Origin: Isochrysis galbana
Lineage: Eukaryota; Haptophyta; Isochrysidales; Isochrysidaceae
Direction of reading: 5' to 3'
Assembly (NCBI GenBank): GCA_018136815.1
Contig: CM030934.1
Location: 1,812,695-1,876,694 of the forward strand
DNA length: 64,000 nucleotides
Shown: positions 42,566 to 53,700 of the stretch, piece by piece
How positions within the stretch are numbered: the stretch's first letter is position 1
How the letters are laid out: each line of letters opens with the position of its first letter
Position numbers and translations under genes: made by a program
Notes under the pieces: generated by a model
What the model saw: only the letters and a program-made list of their open reading frames with translations
Databases searched by the model: none
What the model was told of the DNA's origin: nothing

Positions 42566-43697
42566 GAACTATTGTTATAGTTTGAACTATGGAGCGTGCC
42601 GCGACCGCTCCCGAGCCCCAGGCGACCCTCGCCACCGCGCCCCACCTGGGACGCCCTACGCCGCCCGAGGCGGCTCGTCAGAAAGCCCTCTCAGAGCCCA
42701 TCCAACCCATCCAAACCACACCCGCGCAAGTGCGCGGGGTGGCGAGCACTGGCACCGAACAGGTTGCCACCATAGCTTTGCGTACCATGCAGGGGGTCTT
42801 TGAGACCCCCTCCTCCAGTGGGAAACCCTCCCACCCCAAGAGCACCTCATGTGGGAGGGCAGCTCAGCTGCCCTCTCCATGGTGGAAACCTCTACCATCA
42901 GTGCACCCAACATGGGAGGGCACTTCACAACCATCAATCTTCCACGGAGAGCAGCACCCCATGCCTCTGTTTTCCATGTTGACACACTTCTCGTTTTCAC
43001 CCCACTCCTGTGGATCACAAGTACCTACAACTCAGTGCCCTGCCTTGGGCCCTCTTTCAACACTTGACTCCTTCTCCCACTCCCTCTTCAAACTACAACC
43101 AACTCAAGCAGCACAAACTCCCTTGCCCTCTGTTTCAAGCACCAAAAATTTCAACTCAAGACCCATGCTGACACACATTTCGTTTTCGCCCCACTCTTGT
43201 GGGCCACAAGTACCTACAACTCAGTGCCCTTCCTTGGGCCCTCTTGCAACACTTGACTCTCTCTCCCACTCCCTCTTCCAACTCCAACCAACCCAAATAG
43301 CACAAACCTTCTTGCCTCTTGGTTCAAGCACCAAAAATTTCAACTCAAGACAAGAGGGAGGGCATGTCTTGAAGTGGCGTCGCTGCCCATGCCTAGCGCA
43401 AGGGTATAGTGCCCCCACTCAGCCATCTCCTTCCCCACAGCTCCTCTTTGATGAGTTGCTCCTCACCCTCCCATTAGGCCCCCTTGCCTGCGAGACCAAA
43501 ATAGGATCCTGGTGTGGGGGGCTGTCTGAGTGCGGAGGGAAGGGCGCTCCCGCTAGCGTAGGCAGAAAGCTAGTGATGAGCCGTGTGGCATAAGGGGGGA
43601 AGGGTGCTCGCGCTTGCCGCGGCAGGGAGTCCTGTCTTGGGTGAGCGCTAGTCTCGTCCCTTTGCCGCGCCGCGACCAATAAAAATTTGTTAAAAAT
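42566..43697 (+). mobile_element. ORF-bearing retroposon (1132 bp)
   Basis: Bracketed by a 17-bp exact duplication. It starts GAACTATTGTTATAGTTTGA, 24 bp before an ATG, and ends in AATAAAAATTTGTTAAAAAT, an A-rich tail. A second copy begins at 55236 and is broken by a TIR element. The long exact duplication and A-rich 3' end imply target-primed retrotransposition (inferred). Confidence 0.82.
42589..43593 (+). CDS. 334-residue ORF of retroposon
   Basis: ATG at 42589 (MERAATAPEPQATLATAP), stop at 43591-43593, intronless. The product is rich in Pro, Ser, Thr and Ala. It holds two tandem copies of an about 64-residue segment, each with HTLL/HISFSPHSCG, QVPTTQCP(A/S)LGPL and SSTKNFNSR; at DNA level the units cover about 42978-43355. 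The second genomic copy (55258 onward) keeps the N-terminal 110 or so codons apart from the MITE. No reverse transcriptase, nuclease, zinc knuckle or RNA-binding motif is recognised. It could be an ORF1-type protein or captured host sequence. Function unknown. Confidence 0.5.
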   Translation: MERAATAPEPQATLATAPHLGRPTPPEAARQKALSEPIQPIQTTPAQVRGVASTGTEQVATIALRTMQGVFETPSSSGKPSHPKSTSCGRAAQLPSPWWKPLPSVHPTWEGTSQPSIFHGEQHPMPLFSMLTHFSFSPHSCGSQVPTTQCPALGPLSTLDSFSHSLFKLQPTQAAQTPLPSVSSTKNFNSRPMLTHISFSPHSCGPQVPTTQCPSLGPLATLDSLSHSLFQLQPTQIAQTFLPLGSSTKNFNSRQEGGHVLKWRRCPCLAQGYSAPTQPSPSPQLLFDELLLTLPLGPLACETKIGSWCGGLSECGGKGAPASVGRKLVMSRVA

Positions 43698-43714
43698 TAT
43701 ATTAATCACTATCA
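43698..43714. repeat. Target-site duplication, right
   Basis: Partner of 42549-42565; 17 of 17 bases are identical. Confidence 0.88.
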
Positions 43715-43889
43715 CGACGACATCACGACACCCCTCAGCGCACTTGCACTTGCCCGTACGCCTTGTTGACGGGGGAGAGAGACTGTTTGTTGACGGGGGA
43801 GCGAAAGTATCACAAAACTCAAGAAACTCACGTGCTCACGTGTCACGTGAACCACTATAGACGACGTACTACGTACTATAGACTATAGT

Positions 43890-45040
43890 CACCTTGCACC
43901 TTGGGCTAGAGCAGCTAACTTGGCACCGCTACCAGGCGGGCTGCTTGGACTTTTGTGTTCATCCACTTCGACTAGTGACGTCAAATCAAGATATGCTGCC
44001 CCTGTCACCAGCCGCCCTTCTCCCGTACATATTGAAGAACGATCCCAATGACTGCAGGCCCCCCACATTCCGAGTTTCGACTTCGCCGATAACTGCGTAT
44101 GCCGCGAGTGAGACCTTTGCCCTAGTCAGCACCCCGTCCACGAACCCGATCACCACCGACTTCTTCCGGAGTGCCGCCGCCCACGAAACCGGCACCAACC
44201 TAGCCCTCGAGCCGCTCTTCAACACCGCCGATGAATTCGCCGCCAAAGCGCCGGCGTCATGTGGCTCCGAGTACCTCCTATACACCCAGGATGCGGTTAC
44301 AATTCCGGCGTTGCACCAGGCGACGTTTTATGTTCGCGTCCCCCTAGCCCTACGAGAACACGAAGGCTACGCGATGCTAGTGGACCGTCTCCCTGTCCGC
44401 GATGCTTTAGAGAACCCACCACTTGTTCGCCCTCAAGTCGAGCTTCCGCGCGAGGACCACACGGTGGCGGTCACCGTGATTAACTTCGAGCACAAAGCCC
44501 TTCACATCCCATCCTTCCATCCAGTAGCCTCACTCCAAGTTCGATTCCAAATACACTCCGGAACCGGCCGGAGCGATGGAGACGACGAGTCTCTGGACGT
44601 GATCGAGTCACTCACTAGCTCTCAACGAGAACTTCTCGAGTCCGCCAAGATCGATCCGGAGGGCCACCTATATCTCCAACCTCCGTCCGTATTACACCGT
44701 CGTGGATGATTCTCCCGTGGAACCTGATGAGTATCTCGTCGAAGAGTTACTCGGTCACAAGGGCGATGGATCGTCGCGCAAATATCTCGTCAAGTGGCGC
44801 GGCTACCCTCGTTCCGAAGCTACTTGGGAGCCTAGGATTGAATTGCTTCGTCGATGCTCCGATTTGGTCGAGTCCTATGACCTCGCCGTCGACCGCTCTC
44901 GTTCGTCTCCGTCCTCGGAGCCTTCAGAAATCCAACCCGTTCCTTTGCTATCTTCTCAAAACAGCTCAAACCCAACGGAAAATCTCCCGGACCTTCCTTC
45001 CAGCCGAACGCGTTCTCGTTCTCATGCGTAGCGCTAAACC
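43890..45040 (+). pseudogene. Deleted Gypsy chromovirus-type retrotransposon
   Basis: Frame 43894-44709 contains VTIPALHQATFYVRVPLA and TVAVTVINFEHKALHIP, like the spacer between protease and reverse transcriptase in Ty3/Gypsy pol. Near 44690 the reading shifts to PYYTVVDDSPVEPDEYLVEE, then a chromodomain: KYLVKWRGYPRSEATWEPR, which in chromoviral integrases targets heterochromatin. RT, RNase H and the integrase core are missing, so an internal deletion joined the two parts; a frameshift lies at the join. Confidence 0.7.
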
Positions 45041-45589
45041 GTATAGAAACGGAGGAAGACGTAGCGTCTCGTCAGCGCCCTAACCCAGCGCAACTGTCCG
45101 AGCAGAACTCCTGTAAAAGGGAGAAAGTGGCAGGATGTGACGTACAAAATCGGAAGCCGCCGCGCTAAGCTGCCGATTTTGTGCTCAACAAATGGATCCA
45201 TGGGTTACGTTCTCCCTCAGTTTCTTCAGTCTCCGCATACGTCTTGACGTAGTCTTCTGTCTTCGGCTCGACATCGGGAGACGTCTCGATTTGAGTCGGG
45301 GGGTGTTGTATCCAGGCTCTTTGGGCAAGAATGTTTCGGCCTGAGTACGAGCCTTCCTCGTTATCCACCGCCTTCTAGGTTCGTCGTGGTCGCTCCAGGT
45401 GAGTTGATTCGGATTCCCCTTGGGCTCAAGTTCGGGTTCGCCGATTTTCGTCTCGAAAATCGAAGGAGTTGAGTTTTATTTTTACCTGGAATTAACTTGT
45501 TGCTTGTTGAGGGTGGAACCAACTTGTTCACGACTTGTTCAGGCGGGAACCAACTTGTTCGGTGAGTGGAGCCAACTTGTTCAGTGGTT
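45041..45589. other. Non-coding, probably retrotransposon 3' sequence
   Basis: It follows the chromodomain and carries no supported frame. Degenerate CAACTTGTTC motifs begin at about 45490 and grade into the minisatellite. Confidence 0.4.
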
Positions 45590-45745
45590 AAAGTCAACTT
45601 GTTGAGGGGTCAACTTGTTGAGAGGTCAACTTGTTGAGAGGTCAACTTGTTGATTGTTGAGGGGTCAACATGTTGAGAGGTCAACATGTTGAGGGGTCAA
45701 CGACTTGTTGAGATGTGAACTTGTTCAGGTTGTCTGGCGGAGCCG
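45590..45745. repeat. 16-bp minisatellite, locus 2
   Basis: Units of GAGGTCAAC(A/T)TGTTGA and GGGGTCAAC variants. The right border GATGTGAACTTGTTCAGG is the antisense of the gag frame's C-terminal DNLNKFTS. Confidence 0.85.
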
Positions 45746-47570
45746 TCGTGAAGTGCGCGCATTCATCCAATCTCTCTTCGGTGTTCCGGGTGTCTACATC
45801 AGAAGCGACATAGGCGGAGTTCCCTTTACCTCGGCCGCCCCTATTGTCCCTCGATCTTCCTTTTCCTCTACCCTTGCTGCGTGTGCCGGCGTGCGACTGA
45901 AGGGCCATTATCCAGTCTTGGATAGTGACAGACTGATCAGGCGGGGTCGGACATGTGCTGGCTTGGTGCCCCGAACCTTGACAGCGATAGCATCTAGGCG
46001 CTTTCATAGCTTGCGACGAGGTTAGTACAGCCCTCTGTGGTGATTGTGACATTCCTTGAGTAGTTTTAGCCATCAAGGCGGTCTCATTAGAGTAAGAGGC
46101 ATCAGGGCGTACCCCCCCGCCAGCAGCGCGACGGCCCTCCTTGCTAGGTATAGCGATGGCCCCTGTGTTGAATTTGATCCGCCACAATGGTTGGAGATCC
46201 GATTTGAGTTTGAGTATATCTCGCTCGTTATTGGTCCAAAAGCGGCGACGAGAGGGCGGGGCGGCGATTTCTTCTTGGCAAGTGTGAGAGAGAGATTCTG
46301 AGATGTCTGAAGTAATACACGAGAGAACTTTGATCACCAATTGATCATTTGTTTTTTGTTTGTTGAACGGCCGTTTTGCATTGAGACTGTGAAGGTGGGC
46401 AATGAGGTTGGATATTGAGTGCTCGTTGATTCCAACCGTGAGAAGTGAGACAGCATCCCATTGAGAATCTAGGTCCATCAATGTCAAATCATCCACCTCT
46501 TGGTGACATTGATCGTATAAGATTCTATACGCTTTGGCACCATCGTGTGGAGCTTGTGAAGTCAGCATTTCTCTCAGATCCGAGTTGGTTATGTGCTCCA
46601 AGAGGTGAGAGAAGAGAACCCTTTTTCTCTTGGTGTGATCGCTCAATAGTTGTTTGGCCTCTTTGGTTTGCTTTGGAGTCCCATCTGCTGAGAAGAGTTC
46701 GAACCTAGGTACGCCACCAAAGATGGAACGATCCGCATTAGGGTCTTGCTCCACATATCCACCGACATCAAGACCTAACATACAAGTTGTCAAGTCCGCA
46801 TCGCCTATGTAGTCCCTTGAGAAGGCGTTGCTGAAGTCGCGGCAAAACAAGTCGAAGGGGCGGCCTGGCGTGCCATCAAAGGGGCGACAGCGATATTTTC
46901 GCGAGTCATAGTCCTCATTGATGGCCTCACTTATCATGAAGGCAAAATCAGCGACTTTAGCTTGTTCTTGGAAATTTGTATGGAGTGAGGTGTTCGGTCC
47001 CGAGGGTGTCGTAGTGACTTGCGACGGGGTGTCGTTGTCCAGGCTAGCACCAGATGGTGAGCGCCCGCAATGAGGATCAAAAAAATTGAAGGCCCATGCA
47101 GCATGGCGCAACGAATTTGTCCAGTCTTGAAGGTTTGGAAGTTGCATTAAAAGAAATTGGCGGCGTCGGGATTCGATCCATATGCCTTCAGCGGTTCGCG
47201 CGGGAGGCGCGAGGATGACGTACCACCGTGCCGTGTGCGTTGTTTCCTCCTCATCCACGGTGAAGTGATAATTGGACTGCTGAGAAAGTTGACAGTTCTC
47301 CCCGTCAATCAGCAGAGATGGTTTTGGGGCATTGAGGCTCAGAGTTCCAGGGAGATTCGCGAGTAGTTCGCGAGACAGTGATGACAGAGACTGTTGGACC
47401 CGGTGCAGTGATTGAGGCCCGATGGTTGCTCCGCGGAGCGTAGTCGGTGGCAGTGACAATGAATTTTGTTCAACAACGAATTCGTTGTTGGCCCAATTTC
47501 CAACCTTGTGTTGGGTGAAGAGGCTCGGTGAGCGTGCGCTGAGGCGCACGCGAGAAGGGACTGATCCCCT
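45681..47570 (-). CDS. Copia-like gag, truncated element
   Basis: An open frame covers 47735-45681, but the part before about 47570 is LTR and leader. The gag proper ends in SQQVVDPSTC inside the minisatellite. Landmarks: a helical capsid-like centre (FDLFCRDFSNAFSRDYIG, AYRILYDQCHQEVDDLTL), the zinc knuckle CYRCQGSGHQASTC (C-x2-C-x4-H-x4-C), then a Gly/Arg/Lys-rich basic tail. This order is usual for Copia gag. No protease, integrase or RT follows, so the 3' part is lost and the minisatellite marks the break. The frame is intact over 600 codons, suggesting recent origin. Confidence 0.72.
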   Translation of the reverse strand, partial: RGSVPSRVRLSARSPSLFTQHKVGNWANNEFVVEQNSLSLPPTTLRGATIGPQSLHRVQQSLSSLSRELLANLPGTLSLNAPKPSLLIDGENCQLSQQSNYHFTVDEEETTHTARWYVILAPPARTAEGIWIESRRRQFLLMQLPNLQDWTNSLRHAAWAFNFFDPHCGRSPSGASLDNDTPSQVTTTPSGPNTSLHTNFQEQAKVADFAFMISEAINEDYDSRKYRCRPFDGTPGRPFDLFCRDFSNAFSRDYIGDADLTTCMLGLDVGGYVEQDPNADRSIFGGVPRFELFSADGTPKQTKEAKQLLSDHTKRKRVLFSHLLEHITNSDLREMLTSQAPHDGAKAYRILYDQCHQEVDDLTLMDLDSQWDAVSLLTVGINEHSISNLIAHLHSLNAKRPFNKQKTNDQLVIKVLSCITSDISESLSHTCQEEIAAPPSRRRFWTNNERDILKLKSDLQPLWRIKFNTGAIAIPSKEGRRAAGGGVRPDASYSNETALMAKTTQGMSQSPQRAVLTSSQAMKAPRCYRCQGSGHQASTCPTPPDQSVTIQDWIMALQSHAGTRSKGRGKGRSRDNRGGRGKGNSAYVASDVDTRNTEERLDECAHFTTAPPDNLNKFTSQQVVDPSTC

Positions 47571-47571
47571 C

Positions 47572-47589
47572 TCGGCGGGGGTACCATGT
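47572..47589 (-). promoter_or_regulatory. Putative primer-binding site
   Basis: On the minus strand TGGTACCCCCGCCGAGAGG follows the LTR end ...CAAACA. The same motif follows the LTR at 56216-56235. A PBS beginning TGG directly 3' of the LTR is the rule; the matching tRNA was not identified. Confidence 0.55.
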
Positions 47590-47758
47590 TTGGCCCCATC
47601 CTTATGGGGCCCAGTGATAGTCAGCAACATTGTGTAGATCATAGGCATGAACATAGCGCTAGCGCAACGGCGAGAACACGTGTCCCGACAACACCCCACG
47701 TTGCCACTATGGGAATAGAACCTACACATATACAAAAGAACTCACTTGAGTCCACACA
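47590..47758 (-). repeat. 5' LTR of Copia-like element
   Basis: About 168 bp from TGTGTGG (minus strand, near 47757) to CAAACA at 47590, with 5'-TG...CA-3' ends. Its length equals that of the other LTR-like repeats here though the sequence differs. No 3' partner is in the window. It ends about 100 bp before the ATG of the membrane-protein gene at 47860. Confidence 0.5.
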
Positions 47759-47859
47759 CCCCCCATAGTGAGTGACCGGGCTACGAGAGTGTGAACGGAG
47801 GGACAGAGGAGAGCGCGCCCGGTGGCGGCGGCGCCGCTCGCCGCCCCCGCCTCGCCGCC

Positions 47860-48615
47860 ATGCTACAGTACCAGCTCGACCACATGGAGCTGGGCCGGCG
47901 CAACATGGAGATGCGACGCACTGAGATGGATGCGCGCCACTCGTACAACGACTTCAACATCATCATGATGGTCTCGGGCATTATGATTGCTAACAACATC
48001 GCGGTGCTCACTGCAGTCGAGCACGCGCCCTCGATCCACTCCTCTCTCTTCGACGCGTCGGGATCAATGTCGTGCTTCTGCTTCTTCTACGTCCTGGCGC
48101 GCGCACCTTTCCTCATTGCCCTCGCGGTGCACCTCGGCGAGAATGGCCCCGCGCTCATCGAGGAGACGGACTCGGCTATTCACCGTGCACGCCGGCTTTT
48201 CCGGCATGGAGCCCCCTTGATCTTCTGCGCCTTTGGGCTTGGGCTGCTTATGGCCGCCGTCTGCTTCGTCCTGGACGTACCAGCGCTCAAGGATGAGCAC
48301 ACGCACTCGCGCTACGGATTCGAGTTCTGGACTCGCGGTGCGCTTGCACTCTACACGCTCATCCGGGCTTGGCGAGACTTGAAGGGGGACGTGCACATAT
48401 TTGTTCTCAGTATGGGACAGATGTGTGACCCGAAGATATATTCTGGATATGCATGGATCTGGTGGTTCGGACCATACCCCAGCCACGTGGCAGAGTTGAT
48501 TGATGTCGGGCCTCCGATGAACGCCTATACCATTCGAGAACGGTTGCAGAACATTTTCTCGCCAACTGGCCCTGATGCCATTTGGCTGAATGTACATCCA
48601 AGTGTGTATCGCTAG
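47860..48615 (+). CDS. Polytopic membrane protein, unknown
   Basis: Single exon, 251 residues from the ATG at 47860 (MLQYQLDHMELGRRNMEM); a GTG at 47791 in frame is not preferred. Hydrophobic segments: DFNIIMMVSGIMIANNIAVL, SCFCFFYVLARAPFLIALAV, PLIFCAFGLGLLMAAVCFVL, and a weaker one at WTRGALALYTLIRAW. A charged helix precedes the first segment, and the last 70 residues (WIWWFGPYPSHVAELIDVG) are soluble. The layout parallels 40655-41602, so they may be distant paralogues. A Copia-like LTR lies just upstream in the opposite direction and may have displaced the promoter. Confidence 0.6.
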   Translation: MLQYQLDHMELGRRNMEMRRTEMDARHSYNDFNIIMMVSGIMIANNIAVLTAVEHAPSIHSSLFDASGSMSCFCFFYVLARAPFLIALAVHLGENGPALIEETDSAIHRARRLFRHGAPLIFCAFGLGLLMAAVCFVLDVPALKDEHTHSRYGFEFWTRGALALYTLIRAWRDLKGDVHIFVLSMGQMCDPKIYSGYAWIWWFGPYPSHVAELIDVGPPMNAYTIRERLQNIFSPTGPDAIWLNVHPSVYR

Positions 48616-50709
48616 ATTGTTCGAAGGGGTTGATTTTGGAATTTGCTCCTTCTTGATCATCTTATTCCGGGAGTGACGTGGCTTCTAGAGCATTTTCTCA
48701 CGAGCTCAAGGGGGATCATAGGTCTGCCGGGTCCGTGTGTAGGATATACACGAAGGCCGCGTGCCAACGACCAACGAGTGTCCCCACAACTCTAGGTAAA
48801 TTCACTTGTAAACCGAGTCAGGTTAAAAATATCTGAAGATTCTGGGCTCACAACTATTAACAACTATATCCAACTCGACACCAACCTATTGTTATTCGGG
48901 GACAATAATGGGGGCGCTCTGCGCCCCCCTCACCGGGCCATAACTTCCCTCCGGGGGGGGGCCGTCAGTCACTCTCATGCCCTGCCTCCTAGCTCCTGGC
49001 ATGGGCTGAGCAATCAATCCACACCTCCACTCCTGGCAACATTATGAGGTCGCGTTTCGTCGAAAGAGGACCATGCGAACATTTTCATTTTTACACCCCG
49101 TAAAGTGTAAAGTAGGCGGAGTTATTTATTTAAACCAATCAAGGGTTTTTGCAAAGTTGAAAAAGGGTTGAAAGAGGGATTCAGGAGGGAGTTGTAAGAA
49201 GTCGCGTTCCTCAAACCTTCCTCAAACTGGTTGTAGTAAGGAAGCGCAGTGCGCGCCTCTTCCAACGGTCTTCGGGTGAAAGAGGGTGTTCTAGGAGGGG
49301 CGATGGCGACGGCGGCGAAGGTGAGGGCTGCCCCTGCAGTGGCCTTGCCACCCTCTCACAAGAGGGAAGGCATGCATGCCGCGCGTGGGCGCGAGGGGCC
49401 CATGGCAGCCAGAGCGTACGGCCCGCGCGGCGCCCCATTCCGCTCAAGATGCCCGGGCCCGAGCAACGTGTGCTCACAAGTGCTACGCGGTTAAGTGTAA
49501 TGTAGTAATGTACTCCGATTCACAGCAACGTACTTACTCTCTCAGACCACCTGCAAGCATGCAAGCATCGCTGATGCTGATGAGTCGCTACAATGGTCGC
49601 TCTGTGTTTTGATATGTGACGTGCGTTGTGGTTGTGGGTCCGTCGGGGGCTCGTGGCTCGTGGGAAGCTGCGACGAGGTGCGGGGTCGGGAAAGCGACAT
49701 CGGGGTGTCGGGGTTCGGGTTCGGGGATGGCGGCGGTGATGGAGAGGGTGGGGTATGGGGATGTGGGGGTGTTGGGTGTTGGGTGAGTTGCTTCAGATTC
49801 AGAGGCTACACGCACGCATCACAAAAAATATCAAAATTTTGCCCAAAATTTGGGTGCCTTGGCAGCAAATTTTGACCTCAAAATTTGGGGTGCTCAAGAT
49901 CAAAACTTTGGCGTATGCCAAGCGGAATGCCACCATGGACATTTGATGTTTGTATTCGAGTATTATTGTAAACGTATTCGACGAAACGCGACCTCGCCTC
50001 CGAATTCGCGACAATCGCGGATCGCGTGCGGCGCGTGGTCGCGATTGGGTATACACGTCTTTAGATGTTAATGTTACATCGAAATGGCATTTCGAAATGG
50101 CCTAAAAAGACCGCTATTATATATATTGTTATGTGTACACATATCACATATTCGATATTCGAGTAATATTGTAAACGGACTATGGACATTCGATGGCTCA
50201 ACTTGAGTTATGTCCTATATTCGACGGAACACGACCTTGATCCTTTGGGGAGACCCCCCCCCCCATGAGCCAGGATGCGTGAATTATATAATACAGACTT
50301 AGCGGTTGTGCTTTTGGCGCACCTAGACATGGCCATTGCTGTAGCTAGCGCAAGCGATGACGACAAGGGCCGCACGACATACAACATGCGTCAAGCTTGA
50401 TGGTTGGCAAATGTTGTGCGCAGCACATGACAACTGGACAAATGCCCCTCCGAAAACAACCAAATGACTAGCATCACGCACACGTTACATGTGAACACAT
50501 AGCAACAGTCCAAGAAACAGGGAACCGATAGTCAGCTAAAGCGACATATCCGATGCGGGACTACCCCAGTAGCGCTACACCCTGTTGCACAATCGAGCCA
50601 ATGCTACCGAATCTGACAAAAACATGTGCTCGCAAATGGGCTGGGATATCGATGCGTGATATGCACAAGAACCGGATTGTGGGTTTAACATCGAAACAAC
50701 ACCGCGATG
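48616..50709. other. Long intergenic region with repeat fragments
   Basis: At 48893-48960 TATTGT...ACAATA then GGGGGCGCTCTGCGCCCCC is another hairpin head of the retroposon type. Short palindromic CAAAATTTTG motifs lie at 49826-49890. A diverged direct repeat, TTCGAGTATTATTGTAAACG with ATTCGACGAAACGCGACC, at 49955-50005 recurs at 50157-50235. No coding frame is supported; 49600-49800 is GT-rich low complexity. Confidence 0.5.
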
Positions 50710-53700
50710 CTAAGACTTTTCGGTTAGCGCCTCGCCGGCTTTGAGGCCGTTGTACTGGGACTCGAGCCACTCCCAAAAATCTTTGGTCGTGGCCTTAGCA
50801 ATCGACTCCTCCCATCCCTCCTTCATAAACCACAAGCCTTGGCGTTGGTCAAATACAACTTCGCCATGGATGTGCACCGCCGAGCCCATGATGACGGACT
50901 TATCACAGCCCTTCTCGCCGTGCTTCAGCTCGGGACACGGCATTGAATCAGGCGGGAAGCAGTGAAGCACGTATGACGTCTTCAGCAGGTGTTGCCACAA
51001 ACGCCACTTTCTCGTCTCCGCCTTCTCGTTGGCTGGCGGCTTGGCAGCTCCATATTTGAGGATAGGGCACGAGCGTGCCACCGATACGTGGGGCAACACC
51101 ACGAACTTTGTGCGAGTCAACTTGGTGTAGCCGATGTGTGACGAATTGTCGTAGAATTTGGTAGATTGGTCCGTTATGGGTTTCATTGACGTGCCCGACT
51201 CCCATTCCACGACCTAGAGCAAGTGGGAAGCATGAGATAGTGCCGGGAGGTGACATGGCAAGAAACGCGGCAAACGTCGTCTGACCGGCCAAATGCTCGT
51301 GCCTGGCCTCACACCACGCACCTGCTGATCAAGCGCGTTGTTGATTGCCCACTGGTCTGATGCCTGCCACTTTGGTTGCCGCTGTCGCTTTTCTGCTATT
51401 AGGAAGTGGGTTTTGCGGAAGATGGCAACATTGGCGGACGTTGCGCGCACAAAATAGAATCCAGTGCATATAGCGGCGCCCCACTTCTTGACTACATTCC
51501 GTGGACGGCCCCAAATACGCTCGCCGATAATGTCCCCATCACGAAGGAGAGGCTCGGGGCTGCGGAGGAAGATCGCGTCAAGGTCGGCGAAAAGAACATT
51601 GAAGCCCGCCTCGAGCACGCGCAGGCCAAAACGCTGACGCTCGCCGATCACCGTCAGCTTGTTGATCTCTGTTGCACCGGAGGCTACTCTAGGGAGCACT
51701 AGACTTGGAGCATTGGGGAATGCGGAAAGGATGCCTCCTAACTTCTTGTCCATCGCAACGAGGACAAAGTTGCGTAGACCGAGAGTGCGCGTTGCCTGAG
51801 CAAAGTGCGTGCAACGGAGTGAAGAATACGGCGCTCCACCGATATCAGTGCAGAGGGAAAAGGCAGGTTGCCGTTGCCGATGATGGTGGTAGTGGAGGCA
51901 GGTTGCCGTTGCCGATGATGGTGGTGGTGGTGGTGGGTGGATGGCTGGTTGGGGTTGGGGGCTACCTGGGCCCAATTTATGGCGAGGTCGAGGAAGTCAC
52001 TTGTTGCGAAGAGAAGAGTCACCGTCTTGCCATCCCACGCCGACTCCGCGGATCTGCGGATCACCGCTAGTGCAGACTCGGGTAGCTCGTCGGAAGGGCC
52101 CGCAGGGACCATCGGCCCTAGGCCTTCACTGGGCGTGGCCGTGCTGGCCTGGCCAGTCTCGCTGGCGCCGCTGCCGCCAGCAGTGTTACTTCCACTGGGG
52201 GATGCTGCGTCACCGCTGGGTGAAATGGGCTGGCGGATGAGCTTGCAACCACTTGCCATCGTCTTTGCACACCAAAGCTTCTCCACATCGTCTTCTGATG
52301 CCGATGCGCCGTCTTGCTGGCGTATCTGGGCAAGCATCGCAGCCTGATCGACGGGCCCGCCCTTCCCCGCGCACTGAAGAATATCGCGCGAAGTGAGGGC
52401 GCGCAGCAGCAGATATGCGGCCGAAATGGATTTGGATGGCAGGACAGTCAAGTGGGCCACACACGCATCAGCAAGTTGCGAGTCCCGCAGTTGCAAGTGT
52501 GTCCCCTCCTTGCGCTGAGCTGCCGTTGAAGTGAGCATCTTGCGAACCTAACCATAGAGGCGCAAAAAGTGCAAAAAAGTCATGACGGAGTGTACCCAGC
52601 CCCCCTCCCCCCTCCTGCCTGATCTACCCCGTCTCGTTCACCTGAGTTCCAGGCATGTTGAATGCGGTACCCAAATCATCAAGACAAACGTCATGACGCC
52701 GAAGCATCGCGTTCATGTAGAGCTGGTCGCACAATACTTTGCATCTGATAATCGAATGAAGGGCTGAATTCAGGTACTTCAAGTCCACTCGCCGCAAATC
52801 GATCGTCGTTATCGAGCAGGCTTGTATTCCCCGAGATGCCATAGATTCTCGCCAAGGCCCGAGGGCAACAGCTCACCTCAATGGCTCCTTTTCCCATTGG
52901 TCCAGCATAGGCCGATGGGCCCCAGATAGGAGCATCACACCAGAGTTGAACGTGCGTTGGCGCTTCACCGCCTGCAACAAGCGGGTGGTGCAGCCATGGG
53001 TTGTGCAAGGAACGGCACCCGGCTCGGGAAAGCTCTCTTTTGTCTCACATTTGCTTCTTTGCAAGACACGCCGAGGCACATGGCCTCCAGTCTGAGACAA
53101 CGTGTTTGTGAGGTGCCACAGATGCAATGGCAAAGCCTCCAATATGAGACTGAGTACGAGACCACTTGGTTCGCAGATTCACTTCTCCCCCGATGTAGGA
53201 CGTTTGGCGCGTGTGGGCAACAGCAGCAGAACTGCCCATACGTGCTGTGTGCTAGCCAGGCTCACTTGATTCGAGCACGTCTCCTTCCATACGTCGCGGT
53301 CCTTTTTCAAGTCGTAGATCTCACAGAAAGACTTGGCGTGCATCGTGTGCCAACCTTGTACGTGATATGCTTCGATCACTGCCCCTAGCTTGCGGCAGTC
53401 AACTTGAGCAAAAAGGTCAGGCGCGAACGGCGAGATCAGCACGTCATCATCAACAAAGAGGACCTATACGCAAGGGAGGAAGGAGACCAGCACAGTTGAG
53501 ACAATCCGTAGGAGTGTGCACTGCTTATCGACTGCAAGATGCATGGGTATGCCTTTAAGGCGCTCGGCCAATATTTGGTCATTGGTGAGATGCTCGTGCC
53601 AGACACAGCGTGGCATGATCCGAGGAGGAGGAGAGAAGGATGCACTTAGTTAAGAGCAGGGCACCCCAGGGGACAGACCTGATCATAGACCGCTAGGAAG

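Noticed and set aside
42602..42625. Reading the retroposon ORF as a host gene
   Set aside because: A second copy at 55236 and the bracketing 17-bp duplication show it is mobile; a host origin remains possible only for its ancestor.
53460..53678. An extra exon in intron 1 of the two-domain GT gene (frame with CVWHEHLTNDQILAERL)
   Set aside because: Splicing 53679 directly to 53463 gives AVYDQVLFVDDDVLIS, the family consensus, in phase 0; including the segment breaks the DDD strand and meets a stop.
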